Source: Orobanche coerulescens
Lineage: Eukaryota > Streptophyta > Magnoliopsida > Lamiales > Orobanchaceae
Direction of reading: 5' to 3'
NCBI GenBank assembly: GCA_033398695.1
Contig: CM065802.1
Coordinates: forward strand, 79,470,096-79,534,095
DNA length: 64,000 bases
Shown: positions 9,614-20,722 of the stretch, piece after piece
Position numbering within the stretch: the first letter of the stretch is position 1
Layout: each line of letters opens with the position of its first letter
Made by a program: the position numbers and the translations under genes
The notes under the pieces: generated by a model
The model's database searches: none
The model's input: the letters and a program-made list of their open reading frames with translations, nothing else
What the model was told of the DNA's origin: nothing

Positions 9614-10457
9614 AGCGCAATCGGTGCATTGTTGTATCTGGCTCAATGAACTCACCCAGACACTGCAGTCTCTGTAAATTTGCTAGCGAGATTCAGCTCC
9701 GCTCCCACGATAAGACATTGGAATGGCGTAAAACCCATCTTTCGATACTTGAAAGGCTCCAGTGATCTTGCATTATTCTTTCACTATGCAAGAGAGTGAT
9801 ATTCCGAAAGGAATTGTTGAGGTTAAGACGATGCATACCGACCGTAGATCTTCCTCTTATATTGCAGCTAAGCATGGCAGCTTGACTACCAGAAGTGCTA
9901 ATGCAAGCAAGCTTGTACCTTATGCAGAGAATCCCAACAATATGTTAGTTGGATTTGTTGATGCCGGTTATCTCTCTGACCCGCATAAAGGACGTTCCCA
10001 AACTGGTTGTGTGTTCACCATTGGGAAAACGTCGATATCTTGGCGATCTGCCAAGCAGACCTTGGTTTCTACTTCCTCGAACTATGCATAGATAATTGCA
10101 TTGCACGAATCCCTAAGGGAGTGCATTTGACTTCGCTCAGTCATTGACCATATACGAGGAACTTGTGGATTAAAGTCCACTACGGCGACCCGTACTTGCA
10201 TCTTTGAGGACAATGCGGCATGCATTAAGCATATGAAGTTAGGTTTCATTAAGGGTGACAATACCCAGCATATCTCGCCGAAGTTCTTCTACAATCAGCA
10301 ACAGAAAAAGTTGTTTAATATCAAAGTGAAACAAGTGAGTTCCGATGAGATTATCACCGACTTGTTCACTAAGTCTCTGCCAAAATCTACATTTGAGAAA
10401 CATGTGAGGAGCATCGGGAGCATCGGCATGCGTCAATTGTCGGAGCTCAACAAGTGA
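9614..10457 (+). pseudogene. Copia C RT end and RNase H
   Basis: Continues Copia C after solo LTR H. AIGALLYLAQ, a stop, then NLLARFSSAPT, HWNGVK and IFRYLKGS. A frameshift near 9790 leads into KLVPYAENPN and the RNase H segments GFVDAGYLSDPHKGRSQTGCVFT, ISWRSAKQTLVSTSSNYA (stop), FEDNAACI, and the terminal TDLFTKSLPKSTFEKHV. Two RNase H aspartates are visible. Several stops make it non-functional. Confidence 0.88.
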
Positions 10458-10658
10458 TAGCTAATTAGGAATGAGTTGTTGTGTATACTTCAGGGGGAGC
10501 ATACTCCACATGATTTTGGCATTTGGAGTTGGTGCGTTGTGCTATTTTTCCTCACTAGGTCTTTGTTTCTCCCACGGGATTTTGTTTGACTTGGAAACGT
10601 TTTTTACTGGGGAACATCTTATGGAACATGATAGTATTAGTGCTCGACACAGGGGGAA

Positions 10659-10900
10659 TATTCCAGGATATCCTTCCCTTCTTGGTGTCTTGCCTAATAC
10701 TGGTTGTAGGGAGATACATAGATGGAAGGTTCTAGATTCTTCTAGAGGTAGTAGGATCTCATTAGATGTCTTACCTTATCTAAGAATCCTATGTATGGAA
10801 GGACTCTCATTGTAATACCTATATAAAGACCCCCTCTATCGGTGTTATGAATATAGTTAATTAACTCATCTTTACAGTTTTCTTACTTTCTCCTGAAACA
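10659..10900 (+). repeat. 3' LTR of Copia C
   Basis: Follows the polypurine tract ACAGGGGGAA (10649-10658), starts TATTCC (TG start decayed) and ends CTCCTGAAACA at 10900. It contains TATATAAAG near 10820. It aligns by eye over most of its length with the Copia D LTRs at 47474-47710 and 54421-54653. Confidence 0.8.
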
Positions 10901-11710
10901 ATATATATTTTATAACTTCGAATGTAATACTTAAAATATCTATTATACTAAATTGAATTTATTAGTTACATTTTATGTACATATGATATATATATATATA
11001 TATATAAAAGATTATAATATTTTTAAATATAAGGTAATGCGGATACTCGAATACCTCTCTCGATTACCCGATGGGCAATACCCGATCCCAATCTGTATCA
11101 AATAAGATAGGGCACGGGAGATGCATATCCTGACTGCTTTCGGATTCTAACCTATGTTGTAACGATTTTTCCCAAACTAACCTAGTTTGTTTTATCCCAA
11201 ACTAACCTACTTTTAATAATTAACTCTGTAATCAACTACTAATTTATGTTTAATGTAATACAAACACGCTTTAAACCTACGAAATATTATATTTATACAA
11301 AATGACTTATATTTTATATAGAATGACTTGAGAAAAACTTAAAAATACTTAATAATTTAAGAACAAAACACATGATATTTAATTAAAAAATATTACAATT
11401 AAAATTAAAAACTTAACAATTAATACAAATTATTACAGCTATTGATGGTCTTTTAGAGGATATTTTTTGCTACGTCTTGTATGACCTTGGCCACACCCCG
11501 TACATCCCACGTTGTGAGTTATCTATTTCATTTTGAATGCGTCGGCTTTGACTTCTGTCACAATGTTTCTTTTTTGTGTTTCTCAAATAATCATCTGGTA
11601 CAAGTAATCTATATCTCTCCCGACAATTTGTATTAGTTATTAAGTATTTTTAAATTAATTATTAAGTCTTTTATGTTAATTATAAGTCGTTTTAGATAAA
11701 ATATAAGTCG
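10901..11710. other. No gene seen; AT-rich intergenic DNA
   Basis: Contains a (TA)n run at about 10986-11006 and a short block at 11036-11130 with repeated TACCCGAT-type words that may be a DNA-transposon end remnant. Nothing else is supported. Confidence 0.5.
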
Positions 11711-11721
11711 TTTTGGTGTAA

Positions 11722-12778
11722 TTTGTATTTAGGTTAAGACTGCGGATCAGATCGTACCCCGTACGGATAAGTTCAAGTATTTGGGTTCGATCATTCAGAA
11801 GGAACAAGAGTGTGAAGATGATGTCACGCATCGTATAAAGGCGGGGTGGCTAAGGTGAAGAGCAGCGACAGGGGTCCTGTGTGACAAAAAAGTCCCTCTA
11901 AAGTTGAAGGGTAAATTCTATAGAGCGGCAATCCGACCTGCAATGTTGTATGGCTCCGAATGTTGGGCGATGAAGAAGTCGCTTGAGAGCAAGTTGGAAG
12001 TGGCCGAAATGAGAATGTTACGTTGGTCGTGTGGTCGCACAATGTTAGATAGAATTGCGAACGGGGTTTTCAGGAACGCGCTGGAAGTGGCGCACATTTC
12101 AGCGAAAGTTAGGGAAGGGAGATTGAGATGGTTTGGCCACGTCTGCAGGAGGCAGGCATCTGCTCCGGTGAGGAGGGTCGAGAGTTTTATGGTTGTCGGG
12201 GAGAGGAGGAGAGGCAGACCGAGGAGGACGTAGGAGGAGCAACTGAGATTAGATTTGAAGGCCTTAAACCTTTCCGAGACCATGACTGTTGATAGGTGCG
12301 CTTGGAGGCGTCGAATCAGAATTGTAGATTCTTTTGAAGGGAGCGGTATTGTAGTTGAGAGCCTCAGGGTTGTGTTGTCTCGGTTAGCTTTGACCTAGAG
12401 CATTGCATTTTAACTTTTATTGTATATTTTATCCTATTGTCTTTGTGTGTGGTGTATTTTTGACAGGGAGCTGTGCGCAAAGCCAACCTCTCTTTTGTTA
12501 GAGCAGCGTTCATCGGGAGTGAAGTAGCCAAATTCCGCTTAGGTAAGTCCCATGTGGATCAAGCCATGGGCTCAGGTATGGTCTCGATCTTTTTCGAATC
12601 ATATGTTTTCCTTTGTATTTATCACACAAGATTCTGCTATGCACTCAAATTTGAGGTCTTCACTTGAACCGCTCCTCTACCGTAATAAGTAGGGGCATAG
12701 TCTGCGTACATCTTACCCTCCCCAGACCCTGCTCTGAGCGGGATATACTAGGTATGTTTGATTTGATTTGATTTGATT
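11722..12778 (+). mobile_element. 5'-truncated RTE LINE copy
   Basis: Flanked by an 11-bp direct repeat TTTTGGTGTAA (11711-11721 and 12779-12789), a credible target-site duplication. Contains the C-terminal part of the RTE protein, the RTE 3' UTR, the conserved 3' signal GGTCTGCGTACATCTTACCC and a (TTTGA)n tail (12758-12778). It is very similar by eye to the 3' end of the long RTE copy (33745-34775), whose tail is (TTTGG)n. Confidence 0.88.
11740..12398 (+). pseudogene. RTE LINE ORF, C-terminal fragment
   Basis: Matches the end of the RTE protein at 33749-34411: KFKYLGSIIQ, HRIKAGWLR (then a stop in place of W), LKLKGKFYRAAIRPAMLYG, ECWAMKK, VAEMRMLRW, GRTMLDRI, RWFGHV and RRGRPRRT (then a stop), closing with RLALT at 12396-12398. 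This is the region after the RT palm (thumb and DNA-binding-like end). Two nonsense changes and 5' truncation rule out function. Confidence 0.9.
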
Positions 12779-12789
12779 TTTTGGTGTAA

Positions 12790-13140
12790 ATGAAACGATT
12801 CATAGTTTTCAAACAGTTCGTATTATTTTAATCACAAAGTGGTAGTTAATTAGAGTGTCAATTATCAAAAGTAGGTCATTTGGAGAATAAATGAACAAAC
12901 CAGTTCAGCTTGGGGAAAACCATAAAAAGTGGGTTAGAACCGAAATCCATTCCACATATCCATAGTCTACTAAGATCCATTGACATCTCTATTCAAAAGC
13001 CCATAATATTTGCTTTTACAATTTTAATCCCATAATAATTTATTTTTTCAATTTAATCCCATACGTGATAAAATGTCTCAATTTGAGGACAATTTTGGTT
13101 GGAAAATTTGTAATTGATGTGGCAAATTGATCTTTCTCAC
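12790..13140. other. No gene seen
   Basis: AT-rich spacer between the truncated LINE and the MITE. No repeat or reading frame stands out. Confidence 0.5.
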
Positions 13141-13639
13141 CATTTAGGTAGGGCTAGGATTTTTGAAATCGAGAACCGCGGAATCGATCCGAACCGCATC
13201 GGAACCGACGGTTCGATTCTTAGCAACAAATTTTTTTCTTCTTGTCGGTTCGATTCTTACAATTAGTAATCGGTTCGGTTCGCGGTTCCTGTCCATTTTA
13301 AAGAGGAACCGTCTAAACCGCAAGGAACCGTCCGAACCGCACCGAACCGGAAAACCCACTCGTCTGAATAAATATATAATATAATATATTCTTATTAACG
13401 TAATTAATATAATATAATATAATTCAATATATTCTTAATAAAATAAAATATAGTATAATATATTCCGTCCGAACCACACGAAATTGGTTCCGATTCGGTT
13501 TCGGTTCGGTTCAGTTCCGAGTCAGTTCGGACAAAAAAAACTGGTGAAATCGAACCGTGAAAAAACTATGCAGTTCGGTTCCGATTCCTGTATTTTTATC
13601 CCTGGAACCAAAATGTCCCAGGCCTACATTTAGGTAGGG
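13141..13639. mobile_element. MITE, possibly hAT-derived, with GGTTCGGTTC subterminal repeats
   Basis: Lies between two copies of CATTTAGGTAGGG (13141-13153 and 13627-13639). Both ends are packed with GAACCG/CGGTTC words, in opposite orientations at the two ends, around an AT-rich core (13365-13465). The ends TAGGGCTAGGATTT and, reversed, CAGGGATAAAAATA resemble each other. The 13-bp repeat is longer than a hAT 8-bp TSD, so the class is uncertain. No transposase. Confidence 0.6.
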
Positions 13640-15122
13640 TAGCCTTAAACTCAATATAGCATTTACATGCGTCTTTCAAAATATAAATTTCGAGCTGGAT
13701 TTATTTAAACTCTTATAATGTATATACATATAATAATTGATTACAATTTCCGCAAAATGAGTAATTATTTGAACTTCAAGTTCATAATTTTCTCAACTAT
13801 TTTTTTTGCGGTTGATACATTCCTTCCGCTAATATCGGGATAATACTGTACTATAATATCACTCTTATTCATATATAGGTCACCCATTAATACTTCACGT
13901 GTTGTCTTAAAGGGGGCTTTACCCGATATAAATGTTAATATTCAATAGGAGCCCCACAAAAGAGGGTATGTAAATCAAAGTACTTGTCGATATTTAAGTT
14001 ATTGCACTCTTTGTCGATATGAAATCCTAAATTTATTTAAACATGTGAGCTTTTTAAGTTTACTATGATGATGATGATTTTGAAGAACAAAGATTCTTGA
14101 ATGAGTTTGTGACATAATAAAATTTTATTTTATTGGATTCTTAATAAGATAATATATCAAATATTCTATCTTTAAATATTAAAAAATAATAATATTCCTT
14201 CATTAGAGAGAAATATTATATCTTTTCAAGAGAATTCTTTTCTCAATGGTACTTTTATGCATTATTTGTATTCTCAATGCTACAAATATCATCCTCAATG
14301 TCAAGTGGAATAATTATTATTACTCTTCTTCAGTAAAAAAAGTGCAATGATTGTTATACAGTTTATCCAATATCTATAGAATGTTTGAAGAAAATTGGTC
14401 AACTCAAAATATTATAATTTCGACTCTATAATTGTACTCGGGACATTTGAATCTTTTAGCACTAATTTATAATATTTATCATCCAATATGTATGAAGTTG
14501 TACTAATATATCTAGAATAAAATAAAATAAAAACACGATTTAAATAAAATTTAACATTAAATATATAATCTTAAACTTGCAAATATTACAATTATTGAGA
14601 TTAGTAGACTTCTGTCTAGTAAGTGATAAATTTTGCTTGTCATTTATTTTGAAAATTTCTCTAATATCAATTTCTTTTTAGAAATTGTACTTGTCACTTG
14701 TCTCATTTATTATTTCAATATCCTATATATTTCAACATGTGTTTTTGAAATCAATAAGTTCTTTAGAGACTTCAAAGATAAGAGTACATAATCCTTATTT
14801 TTTAGGAAGAATATAGTTGTTCATCAGAAATCTTCAATAATTTTGCACTGCCACTTATATTATTTTTTTCCATGTGACTTGAAAAAATATATATTTCTAA
14901 AGATACTGAGCATGTTTGCACTTTGATTAAATAATAAATTATCATCATTATTCCATCTAAAGAACTTGTCACTAATTTCTAATAAGATAAAATTATAAGA
15001 TAATCCATATTGATAGTGCGAACATCTTCAAGATATTTGAGCTATAATCATTCACTTATCATTATCATTAGCAATTAATAATATTCACTTCAAAGGAGGA
15101 AATCAATCAGCAATTATCCACT
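13640..15122. other. No gene seen; AT-rich intergenic DNA
   Basis: No open frame, tandem array or recognisable element end up to the ATA duplicated at the CACTA insertion site. Confidence 0.5.
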
Positions 15123-16204
15123 ATACACTAGTAGAATAAACATTAAAGACTTCGTACGTCTCACTTCGGTAGTCTATATTAGCGAAGTAAAAACAAACAA
15201 CAACTTCGCTTTTCAATTTACTGAAGTAAAAAACCCACATAGACTTCAGTAAATGGTACCAAACATAAAAGTAGGAGCTAGCTATAAATTTTAAATTACA
15301 AAGACTTCGCTTATTTGATAATTACTGAAGTAAAAAGTGTGAAATTTGATAATTATGGATTCAGGTTAGATTGAAGGATCCGAAAATTCTGGATCTTTAA
15401 TTGAGTTGGACCCAAAAATCAGGTTAAACGCATGCTAAGTCGGCCGATATCTCATTTCTCTCCTCTATTCTGACCTCTCCCTCTCTCTCTCTTCATCCCT
15501 CTCGGCCATAAGTCAAAATTTGCAGAACACACATAAATTAAATCTACACAGAAACACAAAAGAGATGCACACTGCCAGATCCACGCACACCGATTGTGAA
15601 AACAGCAGTGGTAGCGGCGGCGGTTTCCTATCAAAATTCATGGTCGAGTCGGGTCGGTTGAGGTGACCTTGAGTCCGATTCGGCTCTGATTTGGGTTGTT
15701 CATATGTAGGTCCGACTTGGGTTCAAAAATTCTAGTCTGAATCTCCAGCGGCACATCGGCGGCTCGCGAATAGAGGTCCAGGTCTGGTATCGATCTAGGG
15801 CTTTTTTGAAGTTTCAGCTTTGGTCTGATTTGGGCTCTGATATGGAGTTATTCGGCAGTGGGTTCAGACCGGAAAAGCAGCGGTTCATAATGTTTGTTCC
15901 ATTATCTTATTTCAGTTCCGTGCTTCACTATGGTCAGGCAGTCGCACATAATGTTGTGTAATTCCTTTAACCTTTTTTACTATGTTGATTTTTTATCAGT
16001 TAAGAATTGGAATTTTTTTGCTCGAATTTTGTTCTCATTATTAAGCTTAAATCGTATATCTTCTCATACTTTGTGCAGTGTGCAACCCGTGTAGTTGTAT
16101 CTTGGGACCGGTCCGAGATGAGTGTTTAATGTGTGTGTATGTATGTGTGTTATGTTGTCATGTTGATGATATAACTAAGTGTATGGATTTGAGATGATTT
16201 GGGG

Positions 16205-17369
16205 CTAGTAAACATCGACTTCCAGTGATGTTCAGAATGTCACTGAAGCATGACATTTTTGAGAAGCATCTTCAATCTATAAAAGAAAGACGCAATTCTA
16301 TTATAGTTCCTATTGGGGGTCTGCAGTTTGGTGTTTGCAGGCATAGAGCATTGCTCATGAAGGTACCTCTTTTGTTACACATGTTTTTTTCAGTTTAAAT
16401 GAATAGGTCAGTTTTATGAATTGAAATATTTCCTTTTGTTTTGCTTCTAGTATCTGTGTGATCGGATGGAGCCTCGTGTTCATTGTGAGCTTGTCAGGGG
16501 TTACTTTGATTTCTCTCCTCATGCTTGGAATGTAATTGTTATGGAAAAGGGCAGTTCATTGTCCCGTATGATAGTTGATGCATGCCATCCACATGACATC
16601 AGAGAAGAAAGTGACCCCGAATATTTTTGCAGGTAGCAATTTAAATTTTTCGTTTCCATAATAAGATAGTTTTTATATTAATGGCAATGTTTTATATGCA
16701 TGTTTATCCTTCAGGATAGCTCTATCCATTGATGGTTGCAAGAAGATGTATTTCGGTATTTAGCTATCAGACTTTCACCTTTAGTGATTTTTGGAATATT
16801 CTTACATGAACGAGGTCCATGAGTAAGTTGTAGACCTTGTGGTCCAGATTCGTCCAATCATCAATTGAAAAATTAAAAATACATGTCAATTAACACATGA
16901 AGCTGGACAATGTTAGAATTTTCTGATTTTTTGTTCTATTGGATTGTAATTTGTGAATACTAAAATGGAATACCAGTTTATGCTTCTTGCTTTAGCTTTG
17001 AATTGTGAAAGCTTATCTTTTTTTATGCTTCATAAAAGCAACATATATGTGAAGCTCACTTTTAGCACTTTCTAAGTTGGCCCTTTAAGTTTTGAACGAG
17101 CGATCAAATCCTATAATGCCTCAGTGATCCAGTTAAAATTTTCTGGCCGTGGTATTAGGTATATGTGAATTATCATACTTCTATACATGTTTCTAATGTA
17201 TGTCACTTGTTGTAGGTATACTCCCTTGAGCCGGGTCAGTGAACCTGTTGTCACGGTTCCTGATGCAAGTCCTAATTGTTCATTTCCCTATGTGACTGTA
17301 TGTGATGAAATTGGGAAATTGACATTCACGTCTTTGGTGCGCTGCAATATTGGACAACTGTATGCAAAG
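16205..17369 (+). pseudogene. Captured exons of a Raf-like kinase, EDR1 domain part
   Basis: Three consecutive exons with canonical splice sites and no stop: about 16205-16362 (ends ATGAAG/GTACC), 16451-16632 (TTCTAG/TATCTG to TGCAG/GTAGC) and 17216-17369 (TTGTAG/GTATAC to GCAAAG/GTTTT). The joined reading has VPIGGLQFGVCRHRALL, KYLCDRMEP, CELVRGYFDF, PHAWN, MIVDACHPHDIRE and YFCRYTPLSR. This is the EDR1-type (transglutaminase-like) region of plant Raf-related kinases resembling Arabidopsis At1g04210, from memory of the family. The kinase domain and start are absent, so it is a gene fragment inside the CACTA element, though its frame is intact. Confidence 0.75.
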
Positions 17370-17900
17370 GTTTTCTTGTATTAATTTAAGCAGATGGCCA
17401 ATTTTCGTGAATTAGGCGTAATTTTTGTGTGGAGTAACTGAAGAAATTATTTGGATTGTGTTTTTTTTGTGGCTCAAATTGAGTTGACTGTCTTAGATCG
17501 GGTTTGTTTCTACTGTACAATGTCTTATATCACAGATTTCAGAAGGAAAATATATGAGTAACACGAAGAAAATGAATTATTGTTATGTTGTAATCTTCAC
17601 GTTTAACTTGACGACAATAGATAATTCTTTTTTTCACATATTCTGATGTTTAATGTGTCTTCTTGAGAAAGTGAATTGAAGCAAAAGTAATGGATAAATG
17701 AAACATGAATGTAACTGGAGAAGTAAGGATACAGGCATTCCTGTAGAAGTATGGCGATATTATTTGTTAGCAAATAGACCGGAGGTAGTATTTTGCTTGT
17801 TTTTTTTACTTGATTGATAACGTTATCCTCATTCTCCATACTTTCCAAGTTGTTTCCATTTTTTTTTATTTCCCTTGATTCAATGATTTTTTATGTATAG

Positions 17901-18493
17901 GTATCAGACACCTTCTTTGTATGGGCAGATTTGAGATTGAAGATAAACAATGAGTTACTAAATAATTTAGGCAACTTCATCAACCGTGTCTTGAGCTTTA
18001 TTGCTAAACCAGGTCAATTATCAGCTTGAATTTATATGCACATGTTCTTGTCTTCGGATATGGTGCTGAGGGAGTGTACCTGTTTCTTTTCTCAGCCTTC
18101 AGTGTTACTAATTTATATGGAATATTAAGTGCTTAAAATCTTCAAGATACATGCTACTATGACCTGTCATAAACCCATTGAAATAAATGTTACTTATAAG
18201 AACATGTCAGTTTTTTTTTTTGACTATTTTATAAATGTTTGGATAGACTTGGGAGCTGGCAAGGGTTCAGGATACAATTCCATAATTCCTGATGCTCCGG
18301 GTGCAGATTCACATCCTTTAACAAAAGCGTTTGCAGAGACAATTGATGACTATGTCGATCAATATGTGAAGGCCATGGAGAAGGTAAGTGTTTATACTCG
18401 AATGTATATAGATGTTCTGGTTACATCCTTCATTTTTAATGTATGTTTCTTTGGCAATTGAAACAGGTCAAACTAAAGCATGCATATTTACAA
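17901..18493 (+). pseudogene. Captured exons of cytosolic methionyl-tRNA synthetase
   Basis: Exons at 17901-18012 (TATAG/GTATCA to CCAG/GTCAA), 18247-18383 (GATAG/ACTTGG to GAGAAG/GTAAGT) and 18467-18493 (ACAG/GTCAAA to CAA/GTAAGT). They read open, with [63 protein letters not shown] and AYLQ. This matches the region after the catalytic core (anticodon-binding domain side) of plant cytosolic MetRS, by family recognition. The N-terminal catalytic part (HIGH, KMSKS) is missing, so no charging activity can be expected. Confidence 0.78.
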
Positions 18494-18539
18494 GTAAGTC
18501 CATAAGCTTGCAGTTTTGTTTTTGGAGTTGCTATTTTAG

Positions 18540-18797
18540 AACATGAAGAAAAATACAGTAACTAACGTAAACCCTCGTATCACACTAATGAATACAGAAA
18601 AGTCAGTTTTGGAAGCTTTACAAGGAAGACCTTCCTTCTTGCTCCATAGTCATGAGAACCTCGGTGGTAGTAGTCTTTATTCTTGCATGCCTCTTAGTAG
18701 TAGTCCCAGAATTAAAAATGTAAAATCTCCATAATGCACTGAAGAAGCTGATCTTCATGCTCCTGGTAAAGGATTTGTTAATGCTAGAGCAAAGCTG
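18540..18797 (+). pseudogene. Unidentified captured exon
   Basis: Begins after TATTTTAG, opens with MKKNTVTNVNPRITLMN, includes LEALQGRPSFLLHSHENLGG and LYSCMPLSSSPRIKNVKSP, meets one stop (TAA, 18732-18734) and continues ADLHAPGKGFVNARAKL to a donor-like CTG/GTATGC at 18797. Composition and splice flanks look like host coding sequence. I cannot name the gene. It may belong to either captured gene or to a third. Confidence 0.45.
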
Positions 18798-19982
18798 GTA
18801 TGCACTTTATTTACTGAGCTATCTTGTTTTATTTGCTTAATACTGCTTTTATTGTTGACATCACACGATCGGCCGGTTCATTGCGAGTAAATGGGTATAT
18901 TTTTCTCTTGTGAACATGTGTGATTGGTTAGATGGTTGTTTAGATGGAGCTTATATACGTTATTTTCGGTCAATTGCGTATATCATAGTTCTTCTATGAT
19001 AAACACCTCCGAATAAATATAGGCAAAAGTTAGATGTAAAACATGAAAATGTTTGATGATTATGCTGTTTTATTAACAATCGAAGCAATCCTAAAGCAAA
19101 TCAAGTATGATATCTGGATGATGCCATTGCTTGTTTCCGATTTACATGGTTAATTCCTATATCAAAATATACGGAGGCAATGTATAGATTTTATATGCTT
19201 GATTAAAATGATGAATAAGATAGGCGAGGGTGAAAAACTTGTAAGAGCATTTTTTGGTGTTGCTAGCTGCTACGGGTGATTATGTGGATTTGTTTGCTTC
19301 ATGTGCTGATGTTGAAGATTTGAAGAAGAAAGTTGATGAGAATATGATTTCATGATGAACAAGAAGTGTGATCGTCTGATGAAAAGCAATGATGTGTTGA
19401 AGAGAGACTTTGTCGTTTCGGAGTATATGATCCTTTTTAATCATTTTTGTCCTATTTGTGGTGTTCATAATGAAATAGATAGAATCTTATTAGACATTCT
19501 TTGTCTTTGTTATGATATGTATCTGGTTTTGAATTGGTTGGAACGCATGTTATTTTTTTTAAGATGGGATGATATGAAATTGTTGGTTCTTATATTATTG
19601 AGCTCTTGTGGTTGATGGTTAGTTATAGTTGAATGTAGATTTTGGCAATAAATTCTAAATTGAAATGTGAAATATTAATATATATTACTGCAAAAAATAC
19701 TAATATATATTATACAATAACTAAAGTAAAAAGTTCTTTATTTACTGCGTCAATTATAAAATAACTGAAGTTAAAGGTATTCTTTTACTTCACTTACCCC
19801 CATATTTGGATCACAATTAGAAAAAAAAAACGAGATAGACTTCGGTTATTACGATATTAGACTTCGTCTAATAAGCGAAGTCTAAAGTATACCTTTAACT
19901 ACACGAACATAGACTTCGGTAATTATAACATTTTTACTTCGGATATTATCCGAAGTCTTTGACGTTTATTCTTATAGTGATA

Positions 19983-20503
19983 AGAGATAAAATGTAAATA
20001 GTTTATCTATTTAAAGAGATAATTTATACTGCTATTATCTACTCTAGGAGATATATACGTATTATAGTGTTTGAGCCATGTAATATTCAAGTTTATTATG
20101 TTATAATTTAATATTATTCACTACAAGAAACAATTATCACTAAATGTGAAAGGAACATTCAACCACTTAATCTTGCTACTATTGGAGCACAATTGAGTTA
20201 TGATTGTGGAGTATATCATATTTTATACAATTTCGATTGAGAATATTCTGTAGGGTGGACGCGACCCACTCCATACGGTTTATGACAAAAACCATATTCG
20301 CTTTTCAACGTGGAAATGAATTTATTTTTTGTCTAAACTCTATTTTCGATTTGATTTATATTTCGTTGCGGGTTGATTACATTATGGTTGGACTTTAATC
20401 CAATATATCCTATAAACTTTAATAATCCAAAGGACCAAACATTCCCAATTCTCGACTTAAGCTTACACACAATTCAATGAAAGGAAATAAGTTCAATCTA
20501 CCG

Positions 20504-20534
<31 letters not shown>
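19983..20534. other. Intergenic, with one CACTA-like terminal sequence
   Basis: CACTACAAGAAACAATTATC at 20119 resembles an En/Spm-type element end, but no partner end or TSD was found. A (TA)n tract (about 20510-20534) is the insertion target of Copia E. Confidence 0.4.
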
Positions 20535-20538
<4 letters not shown>

Positions 20539-20709
20539 AAAGGAATAATACCCATTGTGTGCTTAAGTCTGTTAGTTTATGGGCTTTCCTAGATAGGATT
20601 TGGCTGAGGCCTGTTTGTATGTACTTCACCCTATTTAAGGGATCCCATTGATGGAATAATACAATACTTTTGCCCTACTTTCTTGTCTTGTGTTATTTTC
20701 CCTTCAACA
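20535..20709 (+). repeat. 5' LTR of Copia E
   Basis: TGTTAAAGG to TTCAACA, 175 bp. Contains CTATTTAAGGG, a TATA-like site. Differs from the 3' LTR by C/T at AGTGTGC(T/C)TAAG-type position near 20565 and at ACAA(T/C)ACTT near 20668. Confidence 0.93.
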
Positions 20710-20722
20710 CGTTATCAGCACG
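20710..20722 (+). other. Copia E primer-binding site
   Basis: CGTTATCAGCACG, identical to the sites in Copia A and D and directly abutting the LTR end CAACA. Confidence 0.8.

Larger units (their letters stand above)
5707..10900 (+). mobile_element. Copia element C, 3' half only, split by solo LTR H
   Basis: Plus-strand Ty1/copia remnant. It consists of a degraded integrase-RT linker (5707-6150), RT (6153-6925), RNase H (9614-10457), a 3' UTR with the shared TTTCTCCCACGGG module and two polypurine-like tracts, and the 3' LTR (10659-10900). The 5' LTR, gag, protease and integrase are absent. At the left it abuts Copia B in opposite orientation. The LTR is related to that of Copia D: both end TTTCTCCTGAAACA and share long blocks. 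Confidence 0.85.
15126..19979. mobile_element. Non-autonomous CACTA element carrying host gene fragments
   Basis: Left end CACTAGTAGAATAAAC and reversed right end CACTATAAGAATAAAC form terminal inverted repeats (about 27 nt, few mismatches). They are flanked by the 3-bp duplication ATA (15123-15125 and 19980-19982), the hallmark of CACTA elements. Subterminal repeats of ACTTCGGT and GAAGTAAA type crowd both ends (15145-15345 and 19690-19965). No transposase is seen. Instead the interior has plus-strand exon-intron pieces of at least two unrelated host genes (16205-18493) and one unidentified exon (18540-18797). A CT-rich leader-like stretch lies at about 15460-15960. Confidence 0.92.

Noticed and set aside
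18543..18734. A separate 63-aa gene beginning MKKNTVTN
   Set aside because: Open sequence extends past its stop to a donor site and starts behind an acceptor, so it is better read as part of a captured exon than as a free-standing gene.
20530..20534. TATAT as a firm target-site duplication of Copia E
   Set aside because: The element sits in a TA microsatellite, so any 5-mer would match. LTR ends, PBS and PPT carry the evidence instead.
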